NCBI RefSeq assembly: GCF_008831285.2
Contig: NC_045139.1
Coordinates: forward strand, 25,276,412 to 25,340,411
Reading direction: 5' to 3'
DNA from: Nymphaea colorata
Taxonomy: Eukaryota > Streptophyta > Magnoliopsida > Nymphaeales > Nymphaeaceae
Length of the DNA: 64,000 bases
Shown here piece by piece: positions 47,801 through 59,429 of this stretch. A program made the translations under genes and the position numbers. Every line of letters starts with the position of its first letter. The stretch's first letter is position 1. The notes beneath the pieces were generated by a model. That model made no database searches and was not told where the DNA came from. It saw nothing but the letters and a program-made list of their open reading frames with translations.

Positions 47801-50800
47801 CATTAACTCGAGGTTCTTCATTCGTCTCCCCATTGTGTATTGCAAATAGCTTACATAAGGTGTGGATGGCTAATTTTTTTCCTTTGCGATTTTTAGTTTT
47901 TCTTTCCTGCTATAAACTTCTTTGGATGCAGTTAATGTTTATGCGTGCTTAAACAGGATGGAGACGATCGCCGACCTCCTACACTGCATGGAAGCTCATC
48001 TAAGAATAGCGAAGATAAGGCATCTTCTTATGTTGGTAGCCCACCTAAGCATAGCGAAGTTAAGTCATCTTCTCATGTTTTATCGCCCAAAGCATTTCCG
48101 CCTAGAAACTTTATTGGTGGTTCTGCTCAGTCTTTGTCGTCAGGCATCTCAGATGGTGTAAATGAACAAATGAAAAGCTCTGCAACTGAGACAGTTAGAG
48201 TTAGTATGTCAAGTGTTGTGAGCTCATCAAGCCAAGGTTCTGGTCATGAAGATGCTGATGCAATTAGGGATGTTTTCATTTGGGGTGAAGATACAGGAGA
48301 AGGGGCTCTGGGTGGCGGAATTCACAGGGCTGGTACTTGTGCTGGTGTCAAAATTGACTCTCTTTTACCAAAAGCTGTGGAATTAACAGCATTGTTTGAT
48401 ATTCGGAGTATAGCTTGCGGTGGAAAACATGCCGCCTTGGTCACCAGGGAAGGGGAGCTCTTCTCTTGGGGGGAGGACTCTGGTGGCCGACTTGGGCATG
48501 GTGTAAATGTTGATGTTTCACATCCAAAGCTTGTAAATTCTCTCAGCGGCGTGAATGTTGCAGTCGTTGCTTGTGGTGAATATCATACGTGTGCTGTAAC
48601 TTTGTCTGGAGAACTTTATACATGGGGTGATGGTGCCTATCATTCTGGACTCCTCGGACATGGTGATGAAGTGAGCAAATGGATCCCCAAAAGGGTAAAT
48701 TTTCCTTTGGGGGCCTTGCCTGTCTCTTCTGTTTCCTGTGGCCCTTGGCATACAGCTGTCGTGACTTCAGCTGGGCAGTTGTTTACTTTTGGTGATGGAA
48801 CTTTTGGTGTTCTTGGACATGGAGACTGCAGAAGTGTGACTAGACCGAGAGAAGTGGAGACTTTGAGGGGTCTGCGCACGATATGTGCTGCCTGCGGTGT
48901 GTGGCATACGGCTGCGGTCGTAGATGTCATGTGTGGGACTCCTAATTCAAATGGTTCTTCTGGCAGGCTGTTTACATGGGGTGACGGTTACAAAGGTATG
49001 CTTGGACACGGTGATAATGAATCTAGACTTGTCCCTGCTAGTGTGGTAGCACTGGCAGAGTTCAACTTTAGCCAAGTAGCTTGTGGCCATCGCTTAACAG
49101 TCGCTCTCGCAGCCTCAGGTCATGTTTACACTATGGGCAGCACAGTTTATGGTCAACTGGGGAATGTCCAATCCGATGGGAAGATCCCTGCTCGTGTTGA
49201 GGGAAAACTACAGAACGGTTTTGTTGAAGAAATTTCCTGTGGTGCTTATCATGTTACAGCATTGACATCAAGAACGGAAGTATATACTTGGGGGAAAGGA
49301 GCAAATGGACAGCTGGGCCATGGGGACACAAGAGATAGGAATGCCCCATGTTTGGTTGAAGCCTTAAAAGATAAGCAGGTCAAAAGTGTTGTCTGTGGCT
49401 CTAATTTTACAGCAGCTATTTGTTTGCACAAACAGGTTTCTAGCATTGATCAATCCATGTGCTCTGGCTGCCATCTCCCATTTAATTTCAAAAGGAAGCG
49501 CCATAACTGCTACAATTGTGGGCTTCTATTCTGTAATGCATGCGCTGCAAAGAAATCAGTTAAAGCTTCCATGGCCCCAAACTGTAACAAACCGTATCGT
49601 GTCTGTGGGAGTTGCTTCAATAAGCTGAAGAAAAATCTAGATAAATTTTCTGGTTCTCATGCAACAATTAGTAGGACAGGAAGCACATATCTCATCTACA
49701 GTGGTTCAGTTGAGAAGGATGATATATTTGGGTTGAGATCTGAGGACCAGATGAGATTATCTTCTGCTGAATCCCTCACGCACGTTGAAGGAACATACTC
49801 GTCGAATGGAAAGAAGAAATTGGACTTAAACAGCACCCGAGTATCACCTGTTCCTCACTGTGGCAGTCAATGGGGTGGTTTTACTTCTTCAGGATCATTT
49901 AATCCAGTGTTTGGATCTGCACAGCCCTTTTTCTCAGATTGGGTTCCTGGGTCCAGAGTTGTTTCAGGAGAAACATCTATTTCTAGACTGCCCAGCCCCC
50001 TACGTTCTACAACACAAACAACTAGTCTGGTTCGGTCTTCTTCACCTAAAATAGGTGCATGTGATGCCAGGACAGATAATAGCTTGACCCACGAGGTTCT
50101 TCAGTTAAGAGTACAGGTAATTTCTTGAACCTTCAATACCTTCCTTGTCTCATTTAGGGAGTGAAAAAAAAAAAGATTAATGTTTTTGCTAAGGACGTGG
50201 ACGTATGCTAGCAAGCAATAGTAGCAGTAATTGTTACGGATTCCTCTCATTCCCATGCCTATCAATACTTATGGCATAGGCCCTGATTACATGGCCAACT
50301 ATATTCTTCAATTTTGACGGCTGATGCTTTACCTGCAGGCACTTGATAGTGTGCACTCCAATGTGTTTACTGTATCGGAGCCTCTTGCTCCTGTCCATTT
50401 CAATGATATTTACCAATGGTGAAGGCTAATAGAATTTTCTTGATCTTATGATGGTGCCTTTAAAGGTCCCCTCTGTAACCAATCAAGTGAAAGATTTTCA
50501 TGCATCACCTAGAGATTCATGAGATGATCTCAATTAGAAAACATTGAATGCTTTCTGAGTGCACAGTTAGTTTATGGATTTATTAATTGCATACCATAAA
50601 ACTCGAAAGGGAAAAGTTGGCTCATGGAGCACCAAATTCTGCTAGAGGAAATGATATTTTCTTAATAAACCAGAATCTTGCACCTTATACAATGAGAATT
50701 GGAACCCATATAGTCAAATGATCAGGGATTCTTTCTTATCGAATCCTACTGTTCTGAAGATGCATAGCTGCAGATAGCATGCCTGGTGAATCACGTGGAG

Positions 50801-53242
50801 CACCAGGGTCCTTTGGTGGGGTTTCTGAAAAAGCAAAGAAAGTGCCTAGAGAATTGACACTTGCTTCGTGGCATTTCATAAGCTTAATATGAGTTTTGTC
50901 TTTTTCTTCACACCTAAAATTGGGTTGTCAAGATTTTTGATCCCACATATTCAATAAAATGACGTAATGCTATGTATCTCTACATATCTTAGAGCAATAT
51001 ATGCTTGTCTTGTACCCGTGAACTTGTTTGCACTTGTATACCAAGTAAAAGATGTAAATGGGCATGATCTTTTGATTGGCAGTGTAGGGATCAAGTATGC
51101 TTGTTACAGTTTCAAAATATGTAAAGAAAGTCCTGCAGTACTTCTGTATGGTTTGGACAAGGTGTGGTTAAGAGCTGTTGCAAAACCATCTTCCTCTGTT
51201 GGACATCCAGTAGTGTCTATTTTCAAGAGCTCTTTTTTCTTGAGTAGAAACTTCTTGGAACTCTGAAGCTGTGGATTAGATGAGAACTACATCATCCAAG
51301 GATTACTACATTGTTTCCTATGATGATAAACCTCTTATGGATTAGCTAATGGATGTTTCTTTTTAATAATGTGCAGGTGGAACATCTCACCCAAAAAGCC
51401 GAGCTTCTGGAAGTTGAGCTTGAAAAGGCTTCAAAACAATTTAACGAAGCTATGACTATTGCCAGGGAAGAAAGAGCCAAATGTAAGGCTGCTAAGGAAG
51501 TCATTGAAGCTCTTTCCATTCAGGTAAATTGACGCATTTTTTAAAATTTCAACTCTTTTTTAATAGCAAAGTTGTGTACACTGCAGGCAATTGCTTATTA
51601 AATTTTTCATGTGATGGGATGATTATTTAATAACAAAGAATCCAAAATTAACATGAGACAAGTTTTTATTAACCTCATTGATAATATTTGTTTGCATTTA
51701 TTTGAAGTTTGTTGTGCTTGCATTATGATGAATCCATGTCCTTGTGGCATTTTACTTTTATTACTGTATTTATTCAGCATAACTAATAGGAAGAAACCTA
51801 TTACTGGGATCCTCAAAGAACTATAAACTTGCCTCTCCTCGCATCACTGGCCCTTTTTGCATGAAAGACATGCATTGTGCAATTGAAATGAGTAAAGGTG
51901 TCTCTTAAGAACTTGACAAATTACTGGCCAGCCTGCAATCCGTCGAGGTTAAATGGTTTAAAAGAATTAAGAGCTTTTGCCTTTTGTATGTTGAAAGAGC
52001 TTGGTTGAAGATGCATAATCTGCACCCATAGGGTCTTCAACTCACAAGGCCCAAGCATTATGCTAACAACTTGACTGGGTACTTTCCCTGCCAAAAAATT
52101 TACATGAGGCAAAAATTGCAGTTTGTGACATTGGCAGAAAGAAACAATATAGACTGATAGAATACAAGGTACCAAGAATGCACTTCCTAAGATGTGAACT
52201 GCTTTCAGAAATTTTGACTCTGTCCCTGAGATGGAAACTGTTTCTTTGGAAGCTTTGACTCTTGAATGAGTACAATATTCTCTATCTGTTCCTACTTCAT
52301 TGTCAATCCATAGACATGAAAGCGATCAACTAGAACAAATGGATTGTAGGATTTTAGGATCTGCTGGATCAAATATCTTCCCCGGAGTCTCTAGATGTCT
52401 CTGTATTAGATCCTATCTCATTATGCTCATTAACAGAAATGGCTAGATACTGATGATTAGGATGTTCATAATGATCCTAAGAGGGTCAGGCTGGTTATTA
52501 TACTTATGCATCTATACCACATGTTTTTGTACCACACCAAGGACGTGTCGTTCTTTTCCTTGATAAAAAAATCTTTGTTGTACTTGTTCAAAATGTGCAG
52601 TAAAGTTTCACTAAATTGACCAGCTGGTAATGTAATGTTTGGATGTTGAACAGTTTAAAGCAATGGATAAAAGGCTCCTCACTGGAGATGCCGATTTGAC
52701 TACGCCTGGTTTATTAATTAGCAAAGGAAGTTCAACTTTGACCGATGCCTTTGTCTTACATGCTGAAGAATTGAGCAGTGTAAGTACTCACTGTGTTGCT
52801 GATCGGAGTCTGACCATTATAAATAAGCCACCAGTTGCTCATGTTTCATCTTATAATACCATCCAGAGGGAAAATCATATCAGAGTAGGCAATTCAGGAG
52901 CTTCCACAAGAAATATTGTACAATCAAATCAAAGCCATGAACATGATGGAGAATGGGTTGAGCAAGATGAGCCAGGGGTATATATAACCCTTACTTCCTT
53001 GCATGGTGGCACTAACAATCTCAAGCGTGTCCGCTTCAGGTACAGGTCATTACTTTGTCAGTGTCAAATTGTAGGTTTAGTTGAAGACTAACTCAAAATA
53101 TAAATGCAGTCGGAAGCAATTCAGCAAGGAGCGAGCAACACAATGGTGGGCTGAAAATCAGACAAGAGTATGCAAACAGTACAATGTGCACATGGTTGAT
53201 AAATGTGGGATTTTTGTGGGCCATGATGCTGCTTCTTCTTGA
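41868..53242 (+). CDS. PRAF: PH, RCC1 and FYVE domain protein (PRAF family), 1108 aa, 9 exons
   Basis: Coding exons: 41868-41915, 42803-42889, 45406-45495, 47412-47492, 47665-47859, 47957-50116, 51377-51523, 52654-53039, 53110-53242. Borders are GT..AG with consistent phases (3327 nt). Residues about 17-135 form a PH domain ([25 protein letters not shown]). About 272-658 is a seven-bladed RCC1 region with recurring (V/L)(Y/F)(T/S)WG(D/E). About 669-725 is a FYVE zinc finger with the plant variant [10 protein letters not shown] instead of R(R/K)HHCR. Exon 7 (888-936) is a coiled coil. The C-terminus has a BRX domain ([13 protein letters not shown] ... [12 protein letters not shown]). Family knowledge: these plant proteins bind phosphoinositides and RCC1 blades may act on small GTPases or on partners; PRAFs have been linked to trafficking and polar-domain complexes. 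Known relatives are about 1100 aa, so it is complete. The short first exon (16 codons) matches the family layout. Confidence 0.95.
43104..43375. mobile_element. 272-bp MITE-like element in PRAF intron 2
   Basis: The ends 'ggtgtttggctgacaccc' (43104-43121) and 'gggtgtcatccaaacacc' (43358-43375) are inverted repeats, 17 of 18 matching. The interior has repeated AAAACCTGGTTTTG-type words and no coding frame. No convincing target duplication. Confidence 0.7.
43860..43975. repeat. GAGTCA/ACTCGG-rich repeat
   Basis: Dense 'gagtca', 'actgagt' and 'cgagt' words, related to 44700-44900 in the same intron. Confidence 0.4.
44229..44660. repeat. CTCGAG-rich element, copy 1
   Basis: The ends are inverted relatives: 'gagttgagctcgagctcggcc' near the left and 'gagccgagctcaagttgactcg' near the right, around an AT-rich centre. 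The same family is at 56708-57046 and 60611-60985. No coding capacity. Confidence 0.55.
44700..44900. repeat. Tandem 'tgactc.gcc' repeat
   Basis: A repeating ctgactc/cttggcc pattern such as 'ctgactcagcctgactcgg' and 'cttgactcagcccgacttgg', partly similar to 43860-43975. Confidence 0.5.
45578..45690. repeat. (AC)n runs with interspersed repeated unit
   Basis: Three AC/CA-rich blocks separated by copies of 'gatattccgga', so a unit of about 40-50 bp ('gcttggtgatattccgga' plus the AC run) is repeated in tandem. Confidence 0.75.
45950..46700. repeat. ATTCAGAT-rich intronic repeat in PRAF intron 3
   Basis: Many variants of 'aaattcagatt', 'ggattcagat' and 'atccgaattc' on both strands over about 700 bp, typical of a decayed plant non-autonomous repeat. 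No frame of interest. Confidence 0.4.
48010..48092 (+). repeat. In-frame tandem duplication in the PRAF linker
   Basis: Two 15-residue units ([15 protein letters not shown] and [14 protein letters not shown]) lie side by side between the PH and RCC1 domains. At the DNA level 'atagcgaag.taag.catcttct.atgtt' is repeated 45 bp apart. Confidence 0.75.
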
Positions 53243-53414
53243 TCTTGTAATCCAGATGGTTTAACTGAAATGGAGCCTCCAGTTGTTCTCAAAGATGTTG
53301 CTGCAGATCCTGCTCCCATCTTCTATACTAGAGAAAGAGGATAGTCCTCCATTGTTCATTCTCATGGATTTAAAATTTTAACTACAGATGGTTCTCCCAT
53401 CTTCTAAACAAAGG

Positions 53415-53418
<4 letters not shown>

Positions 53419-53468
<50 letters not shown>
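53419..53468. repeat. (GA)n microsatellite in the PRAF 3'UTR or 3' flank
   Basis: About 24 uninterrupted GA units, 177 bp after the stop codon; a second short CT run lies at 53545-53562. A candidate poly(A) signal 'aataaa' lies at about 53606. Confidence 0.9.
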
Positions 53469-53469
<1 letters not shown>

Positions 53470-53699
53470 GTGAGATAAAGAACTTGGTTGATCTACAGTT
53501 TAAATGGGACATGTAATTGACAAGCATATGTGCCTAAGGTAATTCTCTCTCTCTCTCTCTCATGCACACTATAACTTTGTTGGTTCCATCTTTTCTGATT
53601 GTGTATAATAAAATCTGAAGCACTGAGCATCTTGTTTCAACTTTCAGGAGGATGCTTGGAATCTGGTAGTTGTATTGGACTTCCACATGCTTCATGTAT

Positions 53700-54200
53700 A
53701 GGTACACTTTTTCTCTTTGATATGAATGCCTATTTATTTTTTTCCTGATTTTTGACCATTACTGATTTTCTTGTAAGATAATCACAAAATGGTAATGGTG
53801 TTGCAGATGATAAAATGATTTTGTTGACTGAGTTGGAACTTTTGTTTCCTTTCAAGTCCTGAGTTTGATGCCCCTGCAGATCTAATAAACTTCTTCAGTG
53901 GTTTCAGTAAGTATTGTTCCAAAAAGCACAATCAAAGTATAAGTGCTGAAACGACTTCATGCAACCTACTTTGCCTAATAAGTCATGGTGCTCTACAAGG
54001 TAAACTTGAGGAGATGAAATGTGTGTACAGATATGTTTTTCCTCCAAATAGGCCTATGCATGTGATATCTCATGTGAATTACGGTGAATTGCTGAGTCAA
54101 ATAAGTAAAACAACTCATGCTGCCTAAAATTTTCTTTTCAAATTTAAATTTATTGATGGCACTTACTATTTTTTTAAAAAAGGAAATTTAGTGTGAGCAA
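53700..54200. other. Intergenic stretch
   Basis: No gene or clear repeat seen; AT-rich. Confidence 0.4.
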
Positions 54201-54226
54201 GACGTGATCAATCTATTGTGAGTGAA

Positions 54227-54350
54227 TGGTGACTCTGTCTGTCTAGAGTCACCAGTGCTCATTGATGAGGGTTAGTGCTCATTGATGAGGGTTTCTGATC
54301 CATTGTGATAGACGGTTAGACGGTTGAAAGAAAAAACAAAGAAAAATAGC
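54227..54350. repeat. Hairpin plus degenerate extra arm of the foldback
   Basis: 'tggtgactct' and 'agagtcacca' (54227-54254) form a perfect 10-bp stem with an 8-nt loop. A doubled 20-bp unit 'agtgctcattgatgagggtt' follows. Then 54278-54350 is a degenerate relative of the right arm of the big foldback ('attgatgagg', 'ctgatccatt', 'gacggtt', 'gaaagaaaaa'). Confidence 0.65.
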
Positions 54351-54352
54351 AT

Positions 54353-54377
54353 AATATATATATATATATATATATAT
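54353..54377. repeat. (AT)n microsatellite
   Basis: About 12 AT units adjoining the foldback cluster; another short run is at 54450-54464. Confidence 0.95.
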
Positions 54378-54480
54378 CCAAGGCTCTACACGAGCAATTG
54401 GATGGCTCTGATGGATTGTCTCTAGGACAGCATGAACTCTAGCTGCGGGGTTATATATATATATAAAGAAAAACAAGAAA

Positions 54481-54674
54481 AAAAAGGTGTAAGCTAATAC
54501 TAGATGATCAGTCATTTTTTTGTCATGTTTTTCTCTCAACCATCCAACAGAATGGATTAGACGGCCTCATCAATGTGCATATTGATGAGGCCGTCTGATC
54601 CATTCTGCTAGATGGTTGAGAGAAAAATAAGACAAAAAGATGATTGATCATGTAGTATTAGCTTACACCTTTTT
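54481..54674. repeat. 194-nt foldback (near-perfect inverted repeat)
   Basis: Two 94-nt arms (54481-54574 and 54581-54674) are complementary at 86 of 94 positions without gaps, around a 6-nt loop 'gtgcat'. The sequence runs from 'aaaaaggtgtaagctaatac' to 'gtattagcttacaccttttt'. No coding frame. It could be a foldback MITE or an inverted-repeat hairpin RNA source. Confidence 0.95.
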
Positions 54675-54715
54675 TTTTATGAATTGAATGGTTGTCATGA
54701 ATAAGCTGAGATTCA

Positions 54716-54717
<2 letters not shown>

Positions 54718-54775
<58 letters not shown>
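54718..54775. repeat. (AT)n microsatellite
   Basis: About 28 TA units. Confidence 0.97.
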
Positions 54776-54777
<2 letters not shown>

Positions 54778-55349
54778 TATGTAGGTAGGCAGGCTGGTGA
54801 AATGAGTTGTGATTGTAGTGGACATCATTTTGATGGATGGCACTTAGTTTTCTATATATACTTGTGTGTATTCTCCAAGGCACCTACTGACAAAATTATT
54901 TACTTTTATTTCATCCGGTCATACAGATATAAGACTAAATGAATTTTTTAGCTGTAAACAAGTTTTTGATAATGTAATTCTAACCTTACGATGTGGATCT
55001 TAAAATATCGAAGATAAATGGCCCACAATGTCTCAAATTTTAAGACTAGAAAATTATTATTATTATTATTATTTTTTTGTAAAAACTAAAAATAATAGCA
55101 AAATAATGTCGCTCTGTCGTCGACCTTTTCCTTTCCCTTTTTAACATATATAGTACAACAAATACAGCTTGCCCTTGTGAATACGGTAGGTTGTTTGGTG
55201 GATAAATGTACTTAGAGAATGATTAATTTTATTAAAGTAAAAATTATCCTACCCATCAATTGCCAACACCGGGTTTCATGTGGTTGTACCATTGGCTCTA
55301 GTTATTTCTAGAAGCACTTTATCATTACCTTTCTCTCTCACTCTCTTTC

Positions 55350-55353
<4 letters not shown>

Positions 55354-55391
<38 letters not shown>

Positions 55392-55500
55392 TTTCTCCCA
55401 ATCATTCTGCCTTAGTTAGATGGTTGAAATGACCAAAGTCATCATTCGTTGAAGCATATCAATGATTGGGAGAGAAACAATGAGAAAAAGAAAGAAGTGA
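55354..55500. repeat. (AT)n run plus small inverted repeat
   Basis: AT run at 55355-55386. It is followed by 'tttttctcccaatcatt' and, about 65 bp on, 'aatgattgggagagaaa'. This makes a second foldback-type unit with the same 'gatggttga' word as the 54.5-kb foldback. Confidence 0.6.
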
Positions 55501-55519
55501 ATTAATACTGGATATAAAA

Positions 55520-56040
55520 AATGTTCATTACTTTTTTTTTTTCTTATTTTTCTTTTAACCGTCATTCATGTTTGATCGGACAGCATGACTTTGAAAAGCT
55601 ATAGTCGTTATACACACATTTAGAAACCATCCATTGTGAAAGATGTATTTGTGATGGCGCTTGACTATAATTTTTAATGACAGAATATGTTTTTTTTACG
55701 ACGGTTCAAAATCAAAAGTTAACTATCCTACCACAAAGGTTTTTAATCTTATACCTTCAAATACAAAGGTAGCCTGCTGATTTGAATTCTTTTGTATATA
55801 TAAAAAAATTAAAATTAGTCGGTTTTCTTTAGGCTTTATGGCTGGATGGTTGTCTTTTTAATTTTGTGTCACTAAAAAGCATCTCAAAACGTGTAAACAA
55901 TTGGTCATTGTAAACCATTAATATATATATATATATGGTAGGGGTTGTACTGTAGCATTTATTTGTTGGAATGACATCTGATTTGGCCGGTATGATCTTT
56001 AAATCGAATGTACTTTTTTGTTTTTTTTTTAATTTTTTTT
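55520..56040. other. Intergenic AT-rich stretch
   Basis: No gene seen. Short AT run at 55920-55936. Confidence 0.4.
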
Positions 56041-56700
56041 TACCTCATTCCCTCTATCCCTCATCCACAAGCACGGGCAGCCGTCCATAGGCCTGCTCGG
56101 CCTCCGTTGGGATGACAGAGGCCTGTTGGGCTTAGCATCAAGGAAAGGCACTGGCGGCCGTCTTCCTCTCCTCAAATCCACTAGGTCCACCATTGTTTAA
56201 CAAAAGATGAGTAGATTATTCACCCATCTCTGCCAAGACTCCACCGGTGAGGTGGTGGCAGAGATGGGTGAAATAATTCACCCATCTTCTTCCTCCCTCC
56301 CACCTGTGTTAAACCAAGGACGTCGCTGGTAAGGGGCGGAGGGAGGGGTGCTCGCTTAAGCCGTAGCCTCATCTCAGCTAATTGAAAAAAAAATATATAT
56401 TAAAAAATTAAAAATTTTAAATTGCATAATGTATTTTTTGGATTCGTGTTTAGTTTGGCCCTAATCGAATAAGTTCGTTGGAACGTTTAGTCGGCCCTTG
56501 AAAAAAATCTTCGTTTCGTCCCTGTTGCCTGTGGTATCGCCTAATGCTGGTGGGTCTGTCAGTCTTCGATAGAGGACTGGTGGGCCCATTGGCATCGGGG
56601 GATGCCGCCACCGGCATCCCTGGTTTAGCACAGGTAGGAGGGAAGAAGAGGGAAGGGAGGAATCGATAGAGGGAGGGAGGCATTGGGGAGAGATCGGACA
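56041..56700. repeat. GC-richer segment with nested inverted repeats
   Basis: 'attattcacccatctctgcca' (56215-56235) pairs with 'tggcagagatgggtgaaataat' (56256-56277), a stem of about 21 bp with one bulge. Further out, 'cttcctccctcccacctgtgttaaacca' near 56290 is inverted relative to 'tggtttagcacaggtaggagggaag' near 56620. These nested arms suggest a foldback or terminal-inverted-repeat element. No gene. Confidence 0.55.
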
Positions 56701-56707
56701 ACTCAGT

Positions 56708-57046
56708 TTAGCTGCACACAAGCCGAGAAACTCGAGCTAGAACTTGAGCTCAGCTCGAGTGTAAAGTGTTGAGCTCGAGTTCGACTCAATTAACTCATTT
56801 ATATTAAGTTGTCTCGGTTATTTTGACTTATTTAGCCCATCAACTCTTTCAACTAACTCAACTATGATTAATTGGTTTCATGTAGTCAAGCTAAGCTGAG
56901 TTCTTAGTTTAAAAGAATCGAGTTCTTACAACTTGAACTACTAGACTTGTGTAACATTTCAAATATAAATATAAACTCAAGCTCAGATCATTTTCTTTTT
57001 TTTTCCCTAGTGAGTTTGAGTTGAGCCCGAATTGAACCTGTCGATG
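56708..57046. repeat. CTCGAG-rich element, copy 2
   Basis: The 'gctgcacacaagccgag...ctcgagct' left end and the 'gagttgagcccgaattgaacc' right end are inverted relatives. Same family as 44229-44660 and 60611-60985. Confidence 0.55.
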
Positions 57047-57480
57047 TAAAAGAAACCTGCCATTCATGTTCCATTAATTACTTGCTTGTCTTCGTCGACA
57101 GCCCCGGGCCCATCTATAAAACCAACCATGCTAATAGTGGCAGTCATCCCCGAGGGTACCTTTCAGAGTATGAGAACACTAACCATCTCCACATGGACCC
57201 TATACGAAGAAGGGACGTTGGCTCACATTCCATAATAATGCGGGAAAACATTGGAGGAGAAGAAATTTTGAAAGTGAATTTTCATTATCCTTTGATGGAG
57301 AGTGTATACCAATTAAACTGGTTGGCTGGGATATGATCTACACCGAAATTTTTAGGTAGAAAACAAGTTTTAGACCATGTAATTCTAACATAGATATGGG
57401 TACCTTAGTATCCCCAGAAATCTACGTCCTCTAGTGTGCTAAATGCTTAAGCCTTGAAAAATTTATGATTTTAGTCAAAA
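57047..57480. other. Intergenic stretch
   Basis: No recognised gene. An 84-codon open frame at 57082-57336 has no family I know. Confidence 0.3.
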
Positions 57481-57486
57481 TGGCAT

Positions 57487-57488
<2 letters not shown>

Positions 57489-57536
<48 letters not shown>
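57489..57536. repeat. (AT)n microsatellite
   Basis: About 23 TA units. Confidence 0.97.
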
Positions 57537-57538
<2 letters not shown>

Positions 57539-58019
57539 AATGTTAAAAAAAAAGGAGAAAATCAGAAAAACGTCAAAAAACAACAATGTTTTAAAAAAAT
57601 GGAAAATAAGTTTATCCCATTTTTTTTCTTTTTGTCTTTCTTACTTTAATATCATAGTGGATTCAAACTTAAATTTTAAAGTAAATTATTTATCATCATT
57701 AAAACATTGTTTTCATCATCTTATCTAGTTTTTTGAATGCCATCTTACTAGTTTTTTCACGTATTTAAAATTTACTTAATTTTTAGTTCTTTTTTAAAAT
57801 TTTCTAGAAAACTGCAGAGATTGTCCGAGAAGAGTAATTTTCCTACAAAATAACTGAAAGAAACCTTACCTTAAAAAATCCAAGAATATTTGGGACTGAT
57901 ATTGCCAACAAAAAAAGCCAAAAAGGGGGAAGAGAGAGAGAGAGAGAGAGAATAGGTGGGGGCGGTTGGGATTGGATTACTTTTTTCTGCCTTGATCTAA
58001 GAACCTAAGCATGTATACA

Positions 58020-58185
58020 TAGGTCTAAGGATTCTGGACAGGTTTCAAAAAACCTTGGGCCTTTATAAGGCTGCCTGTAATATCAAGATGAACAATCAAC
58101 GGGATAACACCATCCAAGATTCGAACTAATGGCTACGTACCACTCGCCCATATCGGTTGTGCTAATCATCGAGCGAGATGTCAGC
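58020..58185 (-). repeat. SINE-like element with tRNA-like boxes
   Basis: On the minus strand a B-box-like 'agttcgaatcttgg' (58126-58113) follows an A-box-like 'ttagcacaaccgatatggg' (58165-58147) by about 20 bp. The body continues toward lower coordinates ('ttataaaggcccaaggtt'). It does not fold as an intact tRNA. Confidence 0.45.
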
Positions 58186-58399
58186 CCTTGATAAAAAATA
58201 AATTGCAAGAAAATAAATTTTTACACCAAAAGTAGAATGAACATACACGCACACACAAGCTGGCCGCCGGCCGTATGCGGTATGCACTTTTTTCGGCTTG
58301 CAAAGTTCTTGACTGAATCTCTTCAAGTTGTAGCTTCGGTTATAGCCTACCATCTTTTCCACTAAATATATGTAGGAATTAATTGGCTGTTGTACCTCT

Positions 58400-59420
58400 G
58401 TAAACATGATCTAAGGTTTTCAACCTGACATCCTCTACATTTCCCTCTTGAATTGGTTTTCTATAGTTGATTATGTGCAAAGTTTATAACCCGTCAGTTG
58501 TCTAGGAATGGATTGAGGTAATGATGGATCTTCATTCATTTTTGTTCGCGAAGAAATGGTACTGAGTATTCTACATGATGAATTATAAGCTCATTTCCGA
58601 CACCTTGGAAACAGATGGTCATTGGCGGCTTCCTGTGAGCAGAGTTGAACAGACGAAGATGACGATCAGCATTTTTTTTTTTCTGTTAATATGAGAGAAA
58701 CTATGGCCATATCAAACACATCTATCGTTCAGCTGTTTTGGGGAGGTTGATTTAAGCTCAATGGCTAAGAGGATAAATGGTGGCAGTGTCGTGTCCAGAG
58801 CTTGTCAAGAAAATGGCTGCGATTTAGCATAACCATTAGATGCTTCATTAATTGTATCTTTTCGATCTTTCAATTATATAAAACTCATTATATTGCAAAG
58901 TATAATATTAGCATGGACCGCAATTCAGGAAACAAAATCACTGGGTATACGTCGATTCAGGATGTATCACTGAGTGAACATATAGATTAGTAGCTGTTTT
59001 GCTATATTATGATTGTTATGATAATGAAAGTGCATGCTACAGCCTACCATCGTGCATTCAAGAATACCAAGCAGGTTCTCTCTTTTCTCTTTTTTGACGT
59101 CAGATCGCCATGTAAACAAAGTACTCTTGTAAGTACTCTGTTCAAATACCAGATCTCCTCACCACAGAGGCACACAACTGGTAGTACGCTGTTGCTGAAG
59201 AAATTCATAAGAAGCCGCTGTCGACCAGAACTTCCTCTTGTCTCTTGGCCGTATACTGCAATGCATGTTTGAATGACGAACGCAAAGAAGTAAAGATCAC
59301 CATTTCTAATCAATTCTCAGTCCTTGATGACTGTAATTGCGCCTTCTCAGACATTACCAACTTCATGAAAACATAGATTTACAGGAGAGAAAGCAACTAA
59401 GATCATACATTATGCTCTGT
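58400..59420. other. Intergenic stretch, 3' side of the trihelix gene
   Basis: No gene recognised; short frames at 59009-59313 overlap on both strands and match nothing I know. Confidence 0.4.
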
Positions 59421-59429
59421 CATTACCCA

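Noticed and set aside
54658..54942. Overlapping frames with long IYIYIY runs on both strands
   Set aside because: Translations of the AT microsatellite; similar frames at 57465-57728 and 61996-62357 were dropped for the same reason.
57082..57336. 84-codon frame with mixed, gene-like composition
   Set aside because: No recognisable domain, no splice partners visible and no supporting context; mentioned only as an unmatched frame.
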